DNA from: Yponomeuta sedellus
Lineage: Eukaryota > Arthropoda > Insecta > Lepidoptera > Yponomeutidae
Direction of reading: 5' to 3'
NCBI GenBank assembly: GCA_934045075.1
Contig: OW203724.1
Coordinates: 1,790,501 to 1,854,500 of the forward strand
DNA length: 64,000 nt
Positions 47,441 through 57,988 of the stretch are shown one piece after another. The translations under genes and the position numbers were made by a program. The number at the start of each line of letters is the position of its first letter. Positions within the stretch are counted from its first letter, which is position 1. The notes under the pieces were generated by a model, which saw only the letters and a list, made by a program, of their open reading frames with translations, ran no database searches and was not told where the DNA came from.

Positions 47441-48139
47441 GTGGTAGGTAGGTACCTTGAGGTAGGTACCGTGCGACGTGTCATTTGTCAAATTAGGCGC
47501 ATTTTCAACAATTTTGGCAAACGTTGGTGTCAGGTGACATTTTGTTTGCGGGGTCTCAGTCTCAGCAGATACACTTTAGCCATAGAACTGAAAAACGTTG
47601 CGAACTACTGTTGTATTTAGTATACACAATCCTTCAACAGATGCATAGTGCTCTGTGACGGTGTAGCCAGACGTACACTGATTATAGCACATGTACGATA
47701 ATTTGCAACCTCCCTCAGAAGTAAGATGAAAAGAATAGTAGGTATATAGCGTAAGAATCTACCAAGCCAAGGCTCGGAAAGCATATGAATTATTGTTCAT
47801 TTATTCTTTCCTTTTAACCTGAGTTAAGCTCGCTAGTCAAGGCAAAGTTAAAAATTATTAAAGGTCTTAATAAAAATATTTTATTTCTTTCACTGGTTAG
47901 GGCTATGCGAACTATAGGCCTACCAGAATCTCATGGCAAATAGGGAAATAAAAATTTGTTGAGGGCAATACTGGGGAAATTGGATTAAATGTTCTTGATA
48001 CTGTTTAATTTTTATTTATGTCTTTTAATGAACATTAGGTATATTATGTGTATGAAGTATGTTGCTACACATCAGGTTTTTAAGATAGTAAAATATGTCA
48101 TAAAAAAAGCCACTCGTAAATTACTTTATGTACTAATTT

Positions 48140-48270
48140 ATTATTCTTCTTCTTCCGGTGCCATCTCCTATCGGAGGTCGTATATCATTTTGGCTACACT
48201 GTCACGTGATGTAACTGCTCGCAGAAGTTCTGTATTTCTGGTGTTGAACCACTCTGCTATGTTTTGGAGC
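48140..48270 (-). pseudogene. RTE-like LINE, 3' terminal coding piece
   Basis: The minus strand reads LQNIAEWFNTRNTELLRAV and then AKMIYDLR and a stop. This is the C-terminus of an RTE-type reverse transcriptase; its upstream part is at 55514-55905. The LTR retrotransposon sits between them. Confidence 0.8.
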
Positions 48271-48474
48271 TGTTTAGTTCAAAAATTGATTTCCTAGCCA
48301 TGTAATATAATCTACCTGTGTGTAGCTATAGGTAGTTTTACCTGCTCTGCTCTAATTTCATCTTTTGTCTCCCTCATGTGTCAACAGTTACAGTTGCAAT
48401 AAATCAATCAAGAAGTCAAGACTAGTTTCTTTTCTGTCTTCACCCGCAAGCAAATTGTGCCTTAAAAAAGGACA
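48271..48474 (+). repeat. 5' LTR of the BEL/Pao element
   Basis: Starts TGTTTAGTTC and ends AAGGACA. A primer-binding-type stretch, TGGTCCATCG, follows closely. It differs from the 3' LTR only near its end (AAATTGTGCC against AAAAGTGTGCC, AAAAAAGG against AACACAAGG). Confidence 0.88.
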
Positions 48475-48666
48475 TATGGTCCATCGACCACGGATATTTG
48501 TGCCGTGACCTAACGAAAAAACAAAATGAATGCTTGCTTGTCGATGTAATTGGAGTTTATTAGTGGAAATACGGACAAATCAGTGTAAATAAGTGAACAT
48601 TATTGAAGTCAATGTGTTAGTACAAGTAATTAATAGTGAAAGAACTGTTCAAATCGGTTAATTCGT

Positions 48667-51225
48667 GTGCAAAGGACGCAATTTACCCGGCATCTCAAAC
48701 TAACCTACAATCGCGCCATCATGGAGAACGTGACAAAGCGTATACTACTTCAAGACGATTTGATGGAACAAATACAAAAGGCTTATGAAAACTACAAAAA
48801 ATCACCGAGAGACAGAATAACAGTAGGTTATTTACAAACCCGAATTGACAGTTTGGACGCTTGTAGGAAGGAGTTCAAGAGTAATCACGAAAAAATCGTC
48901 TTGGCAATGCCTAAGGAAGATCGAGCAAAATTATCGTATTTTGTAGACGATGTTTTCGATGATTTTGAAGAGTTGTTTTTTACCTACAGAGGAGAAATGC
49001 AAACCAAATTGAGTAGTTTAACTTCGGCCATGGATAAATCGGTTCGACGCATCGAGGAGAACAAACCAAGTACTTCAAGTAGTGATATCAAGTTACCGAG
49101 AATTTCCACCCCGTCTTTCGGAGGTAACTACACGGAATGGCAATCGTTTCACGACCTTTTTAATGCGTTGATACATAAAAATGAGTCTATAGATAACGTA
49201 CAGAAATTGCATTACCTGAAGAGTGCCTTGAAAGGAGACGCAGAGATTTTATTACGACAGTTTGCCGTCACGGGAGAAAACTATGCCGAAGCTTGGTCTG
49301 TACTAAAAAGACGGTATAATAACAAAAGGTACATAGCAAATTGTATTTTCAAGAAGTTTTTTGGCCAGAAAGCTGTGACCCAGGAGTCAGGAAGCGGACT
49401 AAAACAGTTGTTGGATACGTCTGTGGAGTGCTTAAACGCATTGAAAAACCTTGGCTTACCTACAGCACAGTGGGATGCAATAATCAACTATGTGGTCATC
49501 TCGAAGCTGGATCCTGGAACACATAAACAATGGGAAACTTTGATAAGCACTGATGGCTCAGATGACTTACCTGGTTTTGAAAAACTGAAAGATTTCCTGG
49601 AGACTCGATTTCGCACACTTGAGATGGTAGAACCTGAAAGTAAAGTATACAAATCTGTTAAGCCAAAAACATTCCATGCGAGTGCCGCTAGCGGAGACAT
49701 CTTCTGCAGCTTCTGTAGGGAAAAGCATTATCTGTACAACTGTAAAGAATTTGCTAAACAACCAGTGGAAGACAGGCACAATTATGTTCAGAAAAACAAC
49801 TTGTGCTTTAACTGTCTGATTCCAAATCACTCCGTATTCAAATGTAGACAAAGGACTTCGTGTCAAATATGCAGGAGACGACATCACTCCTTATTGCATC
49901 GAGATTTCAAGAAACAAGGTGAAGGTGAAGAAAGGCCAATCACAGGAGAAACTACAACAAACAAGCAAGAGGTTCGCAAGGTAACTGCACATGTGATGAG
50001 TGAAGAACAACCTGGTCAAAACATCCTTTTAGCGACAGCACTGGTAGACGTGACTTCAAGAACTGGACAAACACACGTCTTCCGTGCTTTGATAGATCAG
50101 GGCTCCGAGATTTCGTTCGTAACGGCGCGGGCAGTTGAGTTATTGGGTTTGAAGAAGACTCAAATCAGCGGCGAGGTCTCTGGTGTTGGTGAAGGTAAAG
50201 TTTTTATTAATCACTTGGTAGGATTACAAATTAAGTCGAGGCATGAAAATTATTTCTCTATTAATGTGAATGCTTATGTGTTGAAGTCGTTGACTCGTAG
50301 GTTGCCTGCAAGAGTAATTAGAGGTTATGACTGGCCTCAACTTAGAGATATGAAGTTGGCTGATCCCGGTTTTAATGTGCCGGGTCGGATTGATATCCTT
50401 CTCGGGGCTGATGTTTTTTGCAAAATCATAGACTCAGGATTATTGAGAGGGCCGGGCGATGTAATCGCTCAACACACACACCTGGGTTGGATTTTATCAG
50501 GGGAACTGTGCTCAACTCCTACTAATTCACAGCACCTAATAAGTTTTCATGTTACCAGGCTAGTAGAAGAAGACAACAACCTTTTGAGAAAATTCTGGGA
50601 AATAGAAACCGAAGATTATACCACCAAGAAGGTAAGGACAAGGGAAGAAGAAGAATGTGAAGAACACTACATAAATACAACAAAGAGAGAAGCAACTGGA
50701 AGATATGTAGTACACTTACCTTTGAGGCAGGAGATTGAAGAGACGAGAAAAGCGTGCGGAGAAACAAAGCACCAAGCCACCACTAGATTTAAGCAGCTGG
50801 AAAGAAAGTTTGAAAAACACGAAGATTTAAGGGTGGAGTATAAGAAGGTTATCCAGGATTACTTGAAGATGGGTCATATGAAGAAGGTGAACAATGAAAA
50901 TGAAGGTGAAGCAATTTACCTTGCACATCATGCTGTTGTGAGAGAAGATAAGGATACTACTAAAGTAAGAGTGGTTTTCGACGCATCAGCCAAGGGATCA
51001 AACGGCTTTTCCTTAAATGACACCATGATGACAGGCCCTACGTTACAACCGGATCTTCGAGAGTTAATCACACGCTGGAGGTCTCACAAAATCTGTGTTG
51101 TTGGCGATATTGTCAAAATGTACCGCCAAGTAAGAATGACAGACAAACACACAGATTTACAGCGTATCGTTTGGCGCGATGATACATCTGAAAAGTTAGA
51201 AAGTTACACTATTTTTTATTTTTAA
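48667..51225 (+). CDS. BEL/Pao Gag-protease-RT, N-terminal part, truncated by a SINE
   Basis: 852 codons; ATG codons at 48667 and 48721 are both possible starts. Gag core of the DUF1759 type at about 145-330 (TPSFGGNYTEWQSF). Zinc knuckles at about C380-C393 and C399-H411. Aspartic protease with DQGS at 477-480. The reverse transcriptase N-terminal half starts near 750 (RVVFDASAKG, catalytic Asp in VVGDIVKMYRQV). The last few codons derive from the SINE, after which a stop occurs. The frame beyond the SINE agrees with a single earlier coding region, so the SINE insertion is the inactivating event. Confidence 0.9.
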   Translation: MQRTQFTRHLKLTYNRAIMENVTKRILLQDDLMEQIQKAYENYKKSPRDRITVGYLQTRIDSLDACRKEFKSNHEKIVLAMPKEDRAKLSYFVDDVFDDFEELFFTYRGEMQTKLSSLTSAMDKSVRRIEENKPSTSSSDIKLPRISTPSFGGNYTEWQSFHDLFNALIHKNESIDNVQKLHYLKSALKGDAEILLRQFAVTGENYAEAWSVLKRRYNNKRYIANCIFKKFFGQKAVTQESGSGLKQLLDTSVECLNALKNLGLPTAQWDAIINYVVISKLDPGTHKQWETLISTDGSDDLPGFEKLKDFLETRFRTLEMVEPESKVYKSVKPKTFHASAASGDIFCSFCREKHYLYNCKEFAKQPVEDRHNYVQKNNLCFNCLIPNHSVFKCRQRTSCQICRRRHHSLLHRDFKKQGEGEERPITGETTTNKQEVRKVTAHVMSEEQPGQNILLATALVDVTSRTGQTHVFRALIDQGSEISFVTARAVELLGLKKTQISGEVSGVGEGKVFINHLVGLQIKSRHENYFSINVNAYVLKSLTRRLPARVIRGYDWPQLRDMKLADPGFNVPGRIDILLGADVFCKIIDSGLLRGPGDVIAQHTHLGWILSGELCSTPTNSQHLISFHVTRLVEEDNNLLRKFWEIETEDYTTKKVRTREEEECEEHYINTTKREATGRYVVHLPLRQEIEETRKACGETKHQATTRFKQLERKFEKHEDLRVEYKKVIQDYLKMGHMKKVNNENEGEAIYLAHHAVVREDKDTTKVRVVFDASAKGSNGFSLNDTMMTGPTLQPDLRELITRWRSHKICVVGDIVKMYRQVRMTDKHTDLQRIVWRDDTSEKLESYTIFYF

Positions 51226-51567
51226 TGCACTAACTCGTGCTAAGGAACAAATTTAAAAACCTATTTAGAGGCTAAAAATAAAAAATAGTGTAATCATGTG
51301 GGTACAGTGATATCGTTCCGATGTTGAACCTAACTGCAAAGTAGGTAGTCGGGGCTGTAAGTAATGCAATTTGCTTAAGTCAGATGTCGCTGCCTGTACG
51401 TAATACAGAGAATATTGTAAAGAGGTTCGAAATTTCACTGATGCCGTGAGTCGCCCATTGGCTCAATTGGTAGAGCGCTGGTACGGATAGCCAGAGGTTG
51501 CGGGTTCGAATCCCGGCATGGGTGAAATTTTTAGCCTCTAAATAGGTTTTTAAGTTAGAAAGTTACA
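51193..51567 (+). mobile_element. SINE inserted in the BEL/Pao coding region
   Basis: AAGTTAGAAAGTTACA flanks it at 51193-51208 and 51552-51567 (16-bp target duplication). The insert, 51209-51551, carries CGCCCATTGGCTCAATTGG and GGTTCGAATCCCGG and belongs to the family of the 41.8-kb array, as a monomer here. Confidence 0.92.
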
Positions 51568-51578
51568 AACTACTTACT

Positions 51579-54227
51579 GTGACGTTCGGGACAGCAGCAG
51601 CACCGTACCTAGCAGTACGAACTCTAAATCAACTCGCTGATGACGAAGCTGCATCATACCCTCGTGGAGCAGCCGTAGTGAAGAATTCGTTCTACATGGA
51701 TGATCTGATGACAGGGCACGAAGATTTATCTGAAATAAAACAAGTATGTGATGAGGTTAACAATCTGTTGAAGGCAGGTGGATTCCAAATGCAGAAGTGG
51801 TCCAGCAACTCAGAAGATCTGTTAAAGAGCTTACAAGGAGGCGAAGACATCCCGGAACCTGTGGAAAAAATGGAAATAAAATTAGATAAGGTTATAAAGA
51901 TACTCGGACTTACCTGGGATAGGAAAGATGACACTTTCAAGGTCACTGTTGACTTACCGGAAACCAGAAAACCTGTAACAAAAAGGATTATCTTATCTGA
52001 TGTAGCCAGTCTGTTTGACCCTTTCGGTTGGCTCTCTCCAGTAGTAATTACATCCAAAATCATGATACAGAAACTGTGGCTTTGCAGTCTCGGCTGGGAT
52101 GACGAACTAACTTCAGAGCTGATAGAAGAATGGCTTGGCTATCGCCAAGAACTTCAAGAGTTGCAAACAATTGAAGTCCCGCGCTGGATAAAAACAACAT
52201 CCAAATGCAAAGAGGTGCAGCTTCACGGTTTTGCAGATGCCTCATCGGTTGCGTATGCAGGTGTAGTGTACATCAGAGTCGTAGATGAAGATGATGTTGC
52301 CCATGTCACAATGGTAGCCTCTAAGACAAAGGTTGCACCTCTGAAACAACTGACGATACCGAGATTAGAACTCTGTGCTGCGGTGTTAATGGCAAGGCTG
52401 TTACACGAAATATCAGGTTTATGGGACATTTCTATGAATCAAGTATTTGCTTGGACAGATTCAATGGTTGTTCTGTCTTGGTTACAATCCCAGCCAAGTC
52501 GATGGCAAGTATTTGTTGGCAATCGCGTCTCAGAAATAACGCAGTTGATAGACAACCAGAGATGGAACCATGTGCAGTCAGTTGACAATCCTGCTGATCT
52601 TGCATCAAGAGGCGTGAAGCCGAGCGAGTTGGCGAACAACGAGCTATGGTGGTCTGGGCCTGAGTGGTTGAAAAATATACAAATAAATCTCACAAAGAGT
52701 TCTATTCCTCAAACAGATTTAGAGATGAAGAAATCGTTCAATATAATTGTAGAAGAAAAACCTGTTTGGGAAAGATTTTCATCCATGTCCATAATGAAAA
52801 GAGTTTTAGCACAATGTTTGAGATTTTTAAACAAAAAACAGGAAAGAGAAAGTTATTTAACAGCTGAAGAGATGAATAAAGTTGAAGAACGATGCATACA
52901 ATATTACCAAGACCTTATATACGGAAATGAAAAAGAGGATTTAAAGAAAACCGGAAAGGTTAAGAGTAAAAGTTCTCTAGTGAGTCTTACGCCGTTCTTG
53001 GACAAGAAAGGATTGCTGAGAGTGGGAGGGCGACTGGGGAATGCCGACATACCAAAAAATACTAAACACCCGATTATTATCCCTAGCAAACAGCAAGTTA
53101 CCAGGCTGATAATAAATGAAGCCCACACAAGAACGTTGCATGGAGGTTTAGTTCAGATGATAACGTACATACGTAGCAAGTATTGGACGATAGGTGTCAA
53201 GTCAGCTGTTAAAAAACACATAAATAATTGTAAGGTGTGCATCATTGATAAAGCTAAAACCAAGCAGCAACTGATGGGTCAGTTACCGGCATCCAGAGTG
53301 ACACCAAATCGCGCTTTCTTCAACTCTGGCGTAGATTATGCTGGACCTGTACAGCTGCGAACATCAAAGGGCCGTGGACACAAGTCAACGAAAGGCTATA
53401 TTTGCGTTGTTGTTTGTATGTCTACGCGAGCAATACACTTAGAAGCTGTATCCGATATGACGTCACAAGCTTTCATTGCAGCGTTTAGGAGATTCGTTGC
53501 AAGAAGAGGTCACTGTTGTCATCTTTGGAGCGACAACGGAACCAATTTTGTGGGAGCCGATAAGGAACTGAGGACTATGTTCGCACAGGGCAAGGCTAAT
53601 TTGGCGTCAGCGGTAGCTGAGCTCCTCGCAAATGACGGTACGACTTGGCACTTCATTCCCCCAAAGGCACCTAACTTTGGTGGTTTGTGGGAAGCGGGCG
53701 TCCGGTCCGTTAAGAAGCATTTAGCTCGAGTAAACGGTTCCACAAAGTTGACATATGAAGAAATGTCCACATTACTTTCACAGATAGAAGCTTGCTTAAA
53801 TTCTCGACCTATCTGTCACTCTGATAACACAAGTGAAACATTGGACCCGCTTACCCCGGGTCATTTTCTTGTAGGAGAGCCATTGATTAATATACCTGAC
53901 ATAAATTACGAAGAGAAGAATTTAAATATGCTGTCGAGATGGCAATTTATACAAAATAGGACGCAAGATTTTTGGCGGAGATGGAAAAACGAATATCTCA
54001 ACACTTTGCAGCAACGTCACAAGTGGCAAAACAGCGTGCCGTCCCCGTGTGTTGGAGATATTGTGATTATTAAAGAAGATGACCTCCCGCCAGCGAAATG
54101 GCTGTTAGGAAAAATCATAATGTTACATCCCGGGCCTGACCAACTTGTCCGTGTGGTAATAGTACAATGCAAGGGAGATAACACCCTCAAGAGGCCTTTG
54201 TCAAAGTTGATTTTGCTACCTATTTGA
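51579..54227 (+). CDS. BEL/Pao RT-RNase H-integrase, C-terminal part
   Basis: 882 codons counted from the GTG at 51579, which is not a true start; the frame is open from the SINE flank. RT motif YMDD at 39-42. The A17-type region runs into RNase H (FADAS, Asp220; TDS, Asp293). The integrase zinc finger has H516, H521, C551 and C554. The integrase core has Asp586, Asp652 and Glu705. It ends in the DUF5641-type domain usual for BEL/Pao (VGDIVIIKEDDLPPAKW). No stop or frameshift was found within it. Confidence 0.9.
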   Translation: MTFGTAAAPYLAVRTLNQLADDEAASYPRGAAVVKNSFYMDDLMTGHEDLSEIKQVCDEVNNLLKAGGFQMQKWSSNSEDLLKSLQGGEDIPEPVEKMEIKLDKVIKILGLTWDRKDDTFKVTVDLPETRKPVTKRIILSDVASLFDPFGWLSPVVITSKIMIQKLWLCSLGWDDELTSELIEEWLGYRQELQELQTIEVPRWIKTTSKCKEVQLHGFADASSVAYAGVVYIRVVDEDDVAHVTMVASKTKVAPLKQLTIPRLELCAAVLMARLLHEISGLWDISMNQVFAWTDSMVVLSWLQSQPSRWQVFVGNRVSEITQLIDNQRWNHVQSVDNPADLASRGVKPSELANNELWWSGPEWLKNIQINLTKSSIPQTDLEMKKSFNIIVEEKPVWERFSSMSIMKRVLAQCLRFLNKKQERESYLTAEEMNKVEERCIQYYQDLIYGNEKEDLKKTGKVKSKSSLVSLTPFLDKKGLLRVGGRLGNADIPKNTKHPIIIPSKQQVTRLIINEAHTRTLHGGLVQMITYIRSKYWTIGVKSAVKKHINNCKVCIIDKAKTKQQLMGQLPASRVTPNRAFFNSGVDYAGPVQLRTSKGRGHKSTKGYICVVVCMSTRAIHLEAVSDMTSQAFIAAFRRFVARRGHCCHLWSDNGTNFVGADKELRTMFAQGKANLASAVAELLANDGTTWHFIPPKAPNFGGLWEAGVRSVKKHLARVNGSTKLTYEEMSTLLSQIEACLNSRPICHSDNTSETLDPLTPGHFLVGEPLINIPDINYEEKNLNMLSRWQFIQNRTQDFWRRWKNEYLNTLQQRHKWQNSVPSPCVGDIVIIKEDDLPPAKWLLGKIIMLHPGPDQLVRVVIVQCKGDNTLKRPLSKLILLPI

Positions 54228-55307
54228 GAGGAAATGTTCAAATAGGTAGTTACGACTGGGGTCAGCTAATTTTTTGTTGTTTTGTTTACATTAGGTAAGT
54301 ATGTTCATTGAGTAAAACGATTTTTCTACTTAAGCATCGATTAATATTAGACAAAAAGGTAATATTTGAGTTTTTTTTGTTATAACAAGGGTGCATTATA
54401 ACTATTATTAAAACAATTTAAATCGGTACCAAGTGAACTTAAGGCTAAAGGCAACTATCTTCAAACTTCTTCTTTTTTTATAAGATAGGTTGTTTTGCAA
54501 TGTCCCTATGTTCTATGTTAAGGTTAGATTAAGATAAAGTTTCATGTTAATTTACATGCCCTATAGGTTACCTACAACCTATACGTTATAACTAGTTATA
54601 AGCCTACACCATTTATAAAACCATGTCCCAGGCACTACAGCGTCGGAGTGGTCCCGTCACCCATCTAGTGTGAGTGAAGATGCCACTGGACGCTGTGTAA
54701 TCATTTCATTAAGTACCTAGATGCAAAAAGGCCAATATTATTATTATAGGTTACTGATTGTTTGATATAAGCAGTAGGCATGCTATGTACTGAGGTACAG
54801 AAGTCGATGTTTGATACATAAGCAGAGTTTGATATTTATATGTTATTTACAGTCCACTTTACTAATGTAGCTAAGTAATATAAAAAAAAAATGTACTGAT
54901 TAATGTATGTAAGCTATTGCATCTAGAAACTCATTTTGATTGTTAAGAGGTTTTCATTTGTATGAAGTCAATAATTTCTTGACGCGTCTTGTTTACGCAA
55001 TCATAACAATCTACAAGTATCTATAGTTTACGCTCAGCAGCTCACTGCAGGTAACAATAACAAACAGCACAGCTGTTTTCTATTGAATAGGAATCTTACC
55101 TACACTTCGTCGCTAAGCAAGTTTATTTCTTCATGTTTGGATGATTGATAAGAGTTTCTTATGCTAGTTAAAACCATTAGCTTTTTAGTTTGTTTGTACC
55201 TACATGTACAATGTTTTATTTTGTTTTAGAGGTTTATTAATTTATTTTTAAAGTCTAACTTGAGCATCATAAGTTAAGTAAAAAACTGTTGTTTTTGGAG
55301 GGCGGTA

Positions 55308-55513
55308 TGTTTAGTTCAAAAATTGATTTCCTAGCCATGTAATATAATCTACCTGTGTGTAGCTATAGGTAGTTTTACCTGCTCTGCTCTAATTTCATCT
55401 TTTGTCTCCCTCATGTGTCAACAGTTACAGTTGCAATAAATCAATCAAGAAGTCAAGACTAGTTTCTTTTCTGTCTTCACCCGCAAGCAAAAGTGTGCCT
55501 TAACACAAGGACA
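55308..55513 (+). repeat. 3' LTR of the BEL/Pao element
   Basis: 206 bp, starts TGTTTAGTTC, contains AATAAA near 55435, ends AAGGACA, and is followed by the target duplication GGAGC. Confidence 0.88.
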
Positions 55514-55905
55514 GGAGCCATGAAGTTTTTCTTCGGCCAGGTCTACGCTTTCCTTCAATTTTCCCTTCTAGAATAAGTCGCAGAAGATTATATTTGTCAG
55601 CTCGCATGATGTGACCAAGGTATTGTAGCTTTCTTCGCTTTACAGTCTTTAAGAGCTCTACCTTTTTGTTCATTTTCTGCAGAACCGCGACGTTCGTTAC
55701 TCTGTCAGTCCATGATATTTTCAGCATCCTTCTATACACCCACATTTCGAATGCTTCCAACCTTTTGCATAAGGTTCGTGTTAAAGTCCAAGCTTCGACG
55801 CCGTATAGAAGGGACGAAAAGACGTAGCACCTCACTAAGCGACATCTTGTGGCGAGTTTCAGGTTGCGGTTGCAAAGAAGGTGACTCATTTTCTTATAAG
55901 CATAA
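55514..55905 (-). pseudogene. RTE-like LINE, reverse transcriptase C-terminal piece
   Basis: The minus strand reads LKLATRCRLVRCYVFSSLLYGVEAWTL and then KRRKLQYLGHIMR and GKRRPGRRKTSWL, classic RTE-type text after the RT core. It is 5'-truncated near 55905. The BEL/Pao element entered the Trp-Leu codons; the remainder is at 48140-48270. Confidence 0.82.
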
Positions 55906-57983
55906 TTTATTATATATCATTTCAATTATACAAATAACTTACAACCCCATTCAGAACTAGAAAATTATTCCAAGAACTCCACATTGCATTTCTTGTTCTT
56001 CATCAGATGATGCTGATAAAGGTGTTTATTATAAATCGCTCTTCCAGATTTCCATTCTTATATCTTGCTTGATGAAATATATTATTCGCCGTACAGTAGT
56101 ACTGGAAACTCCTATAAAGAAGTCACAATGATGAATGTTACTGGGTATGCCAAATCGCTTAAAATGCTTGTCAGTAAAGTCTGTATGTATACAAATACAC
56201 TAGTTTTTGTTGGAGTCAAAAATACCCAGTAGTTTTGATTTTATAGGCATTCAAAGTTACGAGAAATATCGAGTCCCGCTAACAGTCACATGACCGCTTG
56301 TGACGTCATGTCACAACGCGCCGCGCGGGCCGCTACTAATTTATCAGCAGATTTTCTGATTTTAAGCGCTGTCTCCTGATCTACAGTTTTATTTGTAGAA
56401 TTGAGTAAAATCTCTTGAATTTTGTCGAGTAGCCACTACATTTCTGCATATTATGCCACCTTTGTTAGGTCATTGAACGAACATAATGAAAGGGAACGTT
56501 TTCATTCATCGACTCAATATGCGAATATTTCTTATCTGTGTTGTGCTACGAATGCTATCAAAAGAGGAAAAATATTAGAATACGATGTCATAAAGGAAGT
56601 CGCGAAGATACACATTATAAATATAGTGAGTGGAATCTGGTCTTTTTTTAAAGAATGAGTGGCCTGATAGGTACCTCGCCTAACGGTTAGCTCGGTTAGT
56701 GCATTAAAAATAATAATATAAAAATAATAATATAAAAAATATTACGCTCAGATACAAACACAAATGGAAATCACCAGAATAATTAAAGACCTAATTTGTA
56801 TTACACATGTTGATTTTGAAACCTGGAATGTTGATGTGCATGAAGTAGTTTATAATAAAAAATATTGTGATGATCTTTTTGAAAAATATGTAAAGTTTTG
56901 GAAGGAAAATATTTTTGAAAAAATAATAAAATATCATTATACTAATGTAATATAGTTTTATTAAAACTCTATAAATATCCATATTTTTCGCATTTTAACG
57001 TCTTTTGTAACTATCAAAATAACTTTTCCGTCGAATTAGTAGTTGTATTTTTAATTTAGGCACAACACATGATTTCCTAGTATTTGGATTGGACATTTTT
57101 AAAAGTATTGAGGTATAATTTCGACGGCACGGGCGCACGACTACGAGCGGACTGAGTGAACCAGACTGAGCGTGTTGTGCGATGACGTCATAGCGTAACC
57201 GGCGGCCCGCGTGGTACTTTTACACGTTGTTTTACTTCTAAATCGGAAACTTATTAACGTTTCGAAGTAATTCTTTCACTAGTATTTTATATTTTTGACA
57301 GAGAACATGGAGTGCTAATAATCAAAATTAGTTAACTTTCTTCATTAAGTATCAAATAAAAAAATATGAAATAAACTAAAAGTATCAAAACCACTCAAAC
57401 CAACTTACCGGTCAACTCTACCACGCGCTTTTAAATCAAAGATTGAGTTGGATTTACACCTTTTTCTTCCTTTAATTTACGATAAACATTGAAAACAATA
57501 TTTCTCGCTTGAGATCGAAAAGCTTACTCCGATATTTTCACATAAATAACAATGTTCAAGAAGATAATCATAAAATCTCAGCAGCGGGTGACAGATCTCG
57601 TACTTTGATTTGACGGGCGACATTTGACATTGCTTGCCATACGAAAATCTCATCTTTTTATTTTTGTTTTATGCCATGAGATTCCGGTAGACATAACTAC
57701 AAGATCCGCGTGGCTCAGGCAGTCGTATGATTTTTTTCATCAGCTACAAAAAATTTCGAATATTTATAAGATAATTTTCTGTCACGCGTCTGGCAACCCT
57801 GTTCTGGTTAATCCAATCCATCACAAATTAGAATAAAGTCTAGCTAGAACAGATAATTTAGTCTGTGAGTGAGTAGAAGCTGGTAGGTTTTCGTAGTAAT
57901 CCAGAATCCTTCCACAAATTGCAGTTTAGCAATTTATATCGTTGCGTTGGAAATAACTAATAACATAGGCAAATTTATCTAGC
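55906..57983. other. Region upstream of the syntaxin gene; possible relic near 56420-56960
   Basis: Two short open stretches (56422-56658 and 56764-56955, the latter reading VYNKKYCDDLFEKYVKFW) look like protein remnants but I cannot name the family; a YqaJ-type nuclease is a weak guess. GTGACGTCATG (56300) and GATGACGTCATAG (57182) are cAMP-response-like palindromes. The promoter of the syntaxin gene should lie at the right end; no TATA box was seen. Confidence 0.4.
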
Positions 57984-57988
57984 ATGCA

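Larger units (their letters stand above)
48271..55513 (+). mobile_element. BEL/Pao LTR retrotransposon
   Basis: The LTRs are 48271-48474 and 55308-55513, TG...CA, nearly identical. The target duplication is GGAGC at 48266-48270 and 55514-55518. One Gag-Pol coding region is split by a SINE at 51209-51551. About 1.1 kb between the coding end (54227) and the right LTR holds no ORF but contains a dispersed repeat at about 54635-54690. No envelope gene was seen. Confidence 0.92.

Noticed and set aside
48150..55905. A single RTE-like gene with a 7-kb intron.
   Set aside because: The intervening DNA is a complete LTR retrotransposon with a GGAGC target duplication, not an intron.
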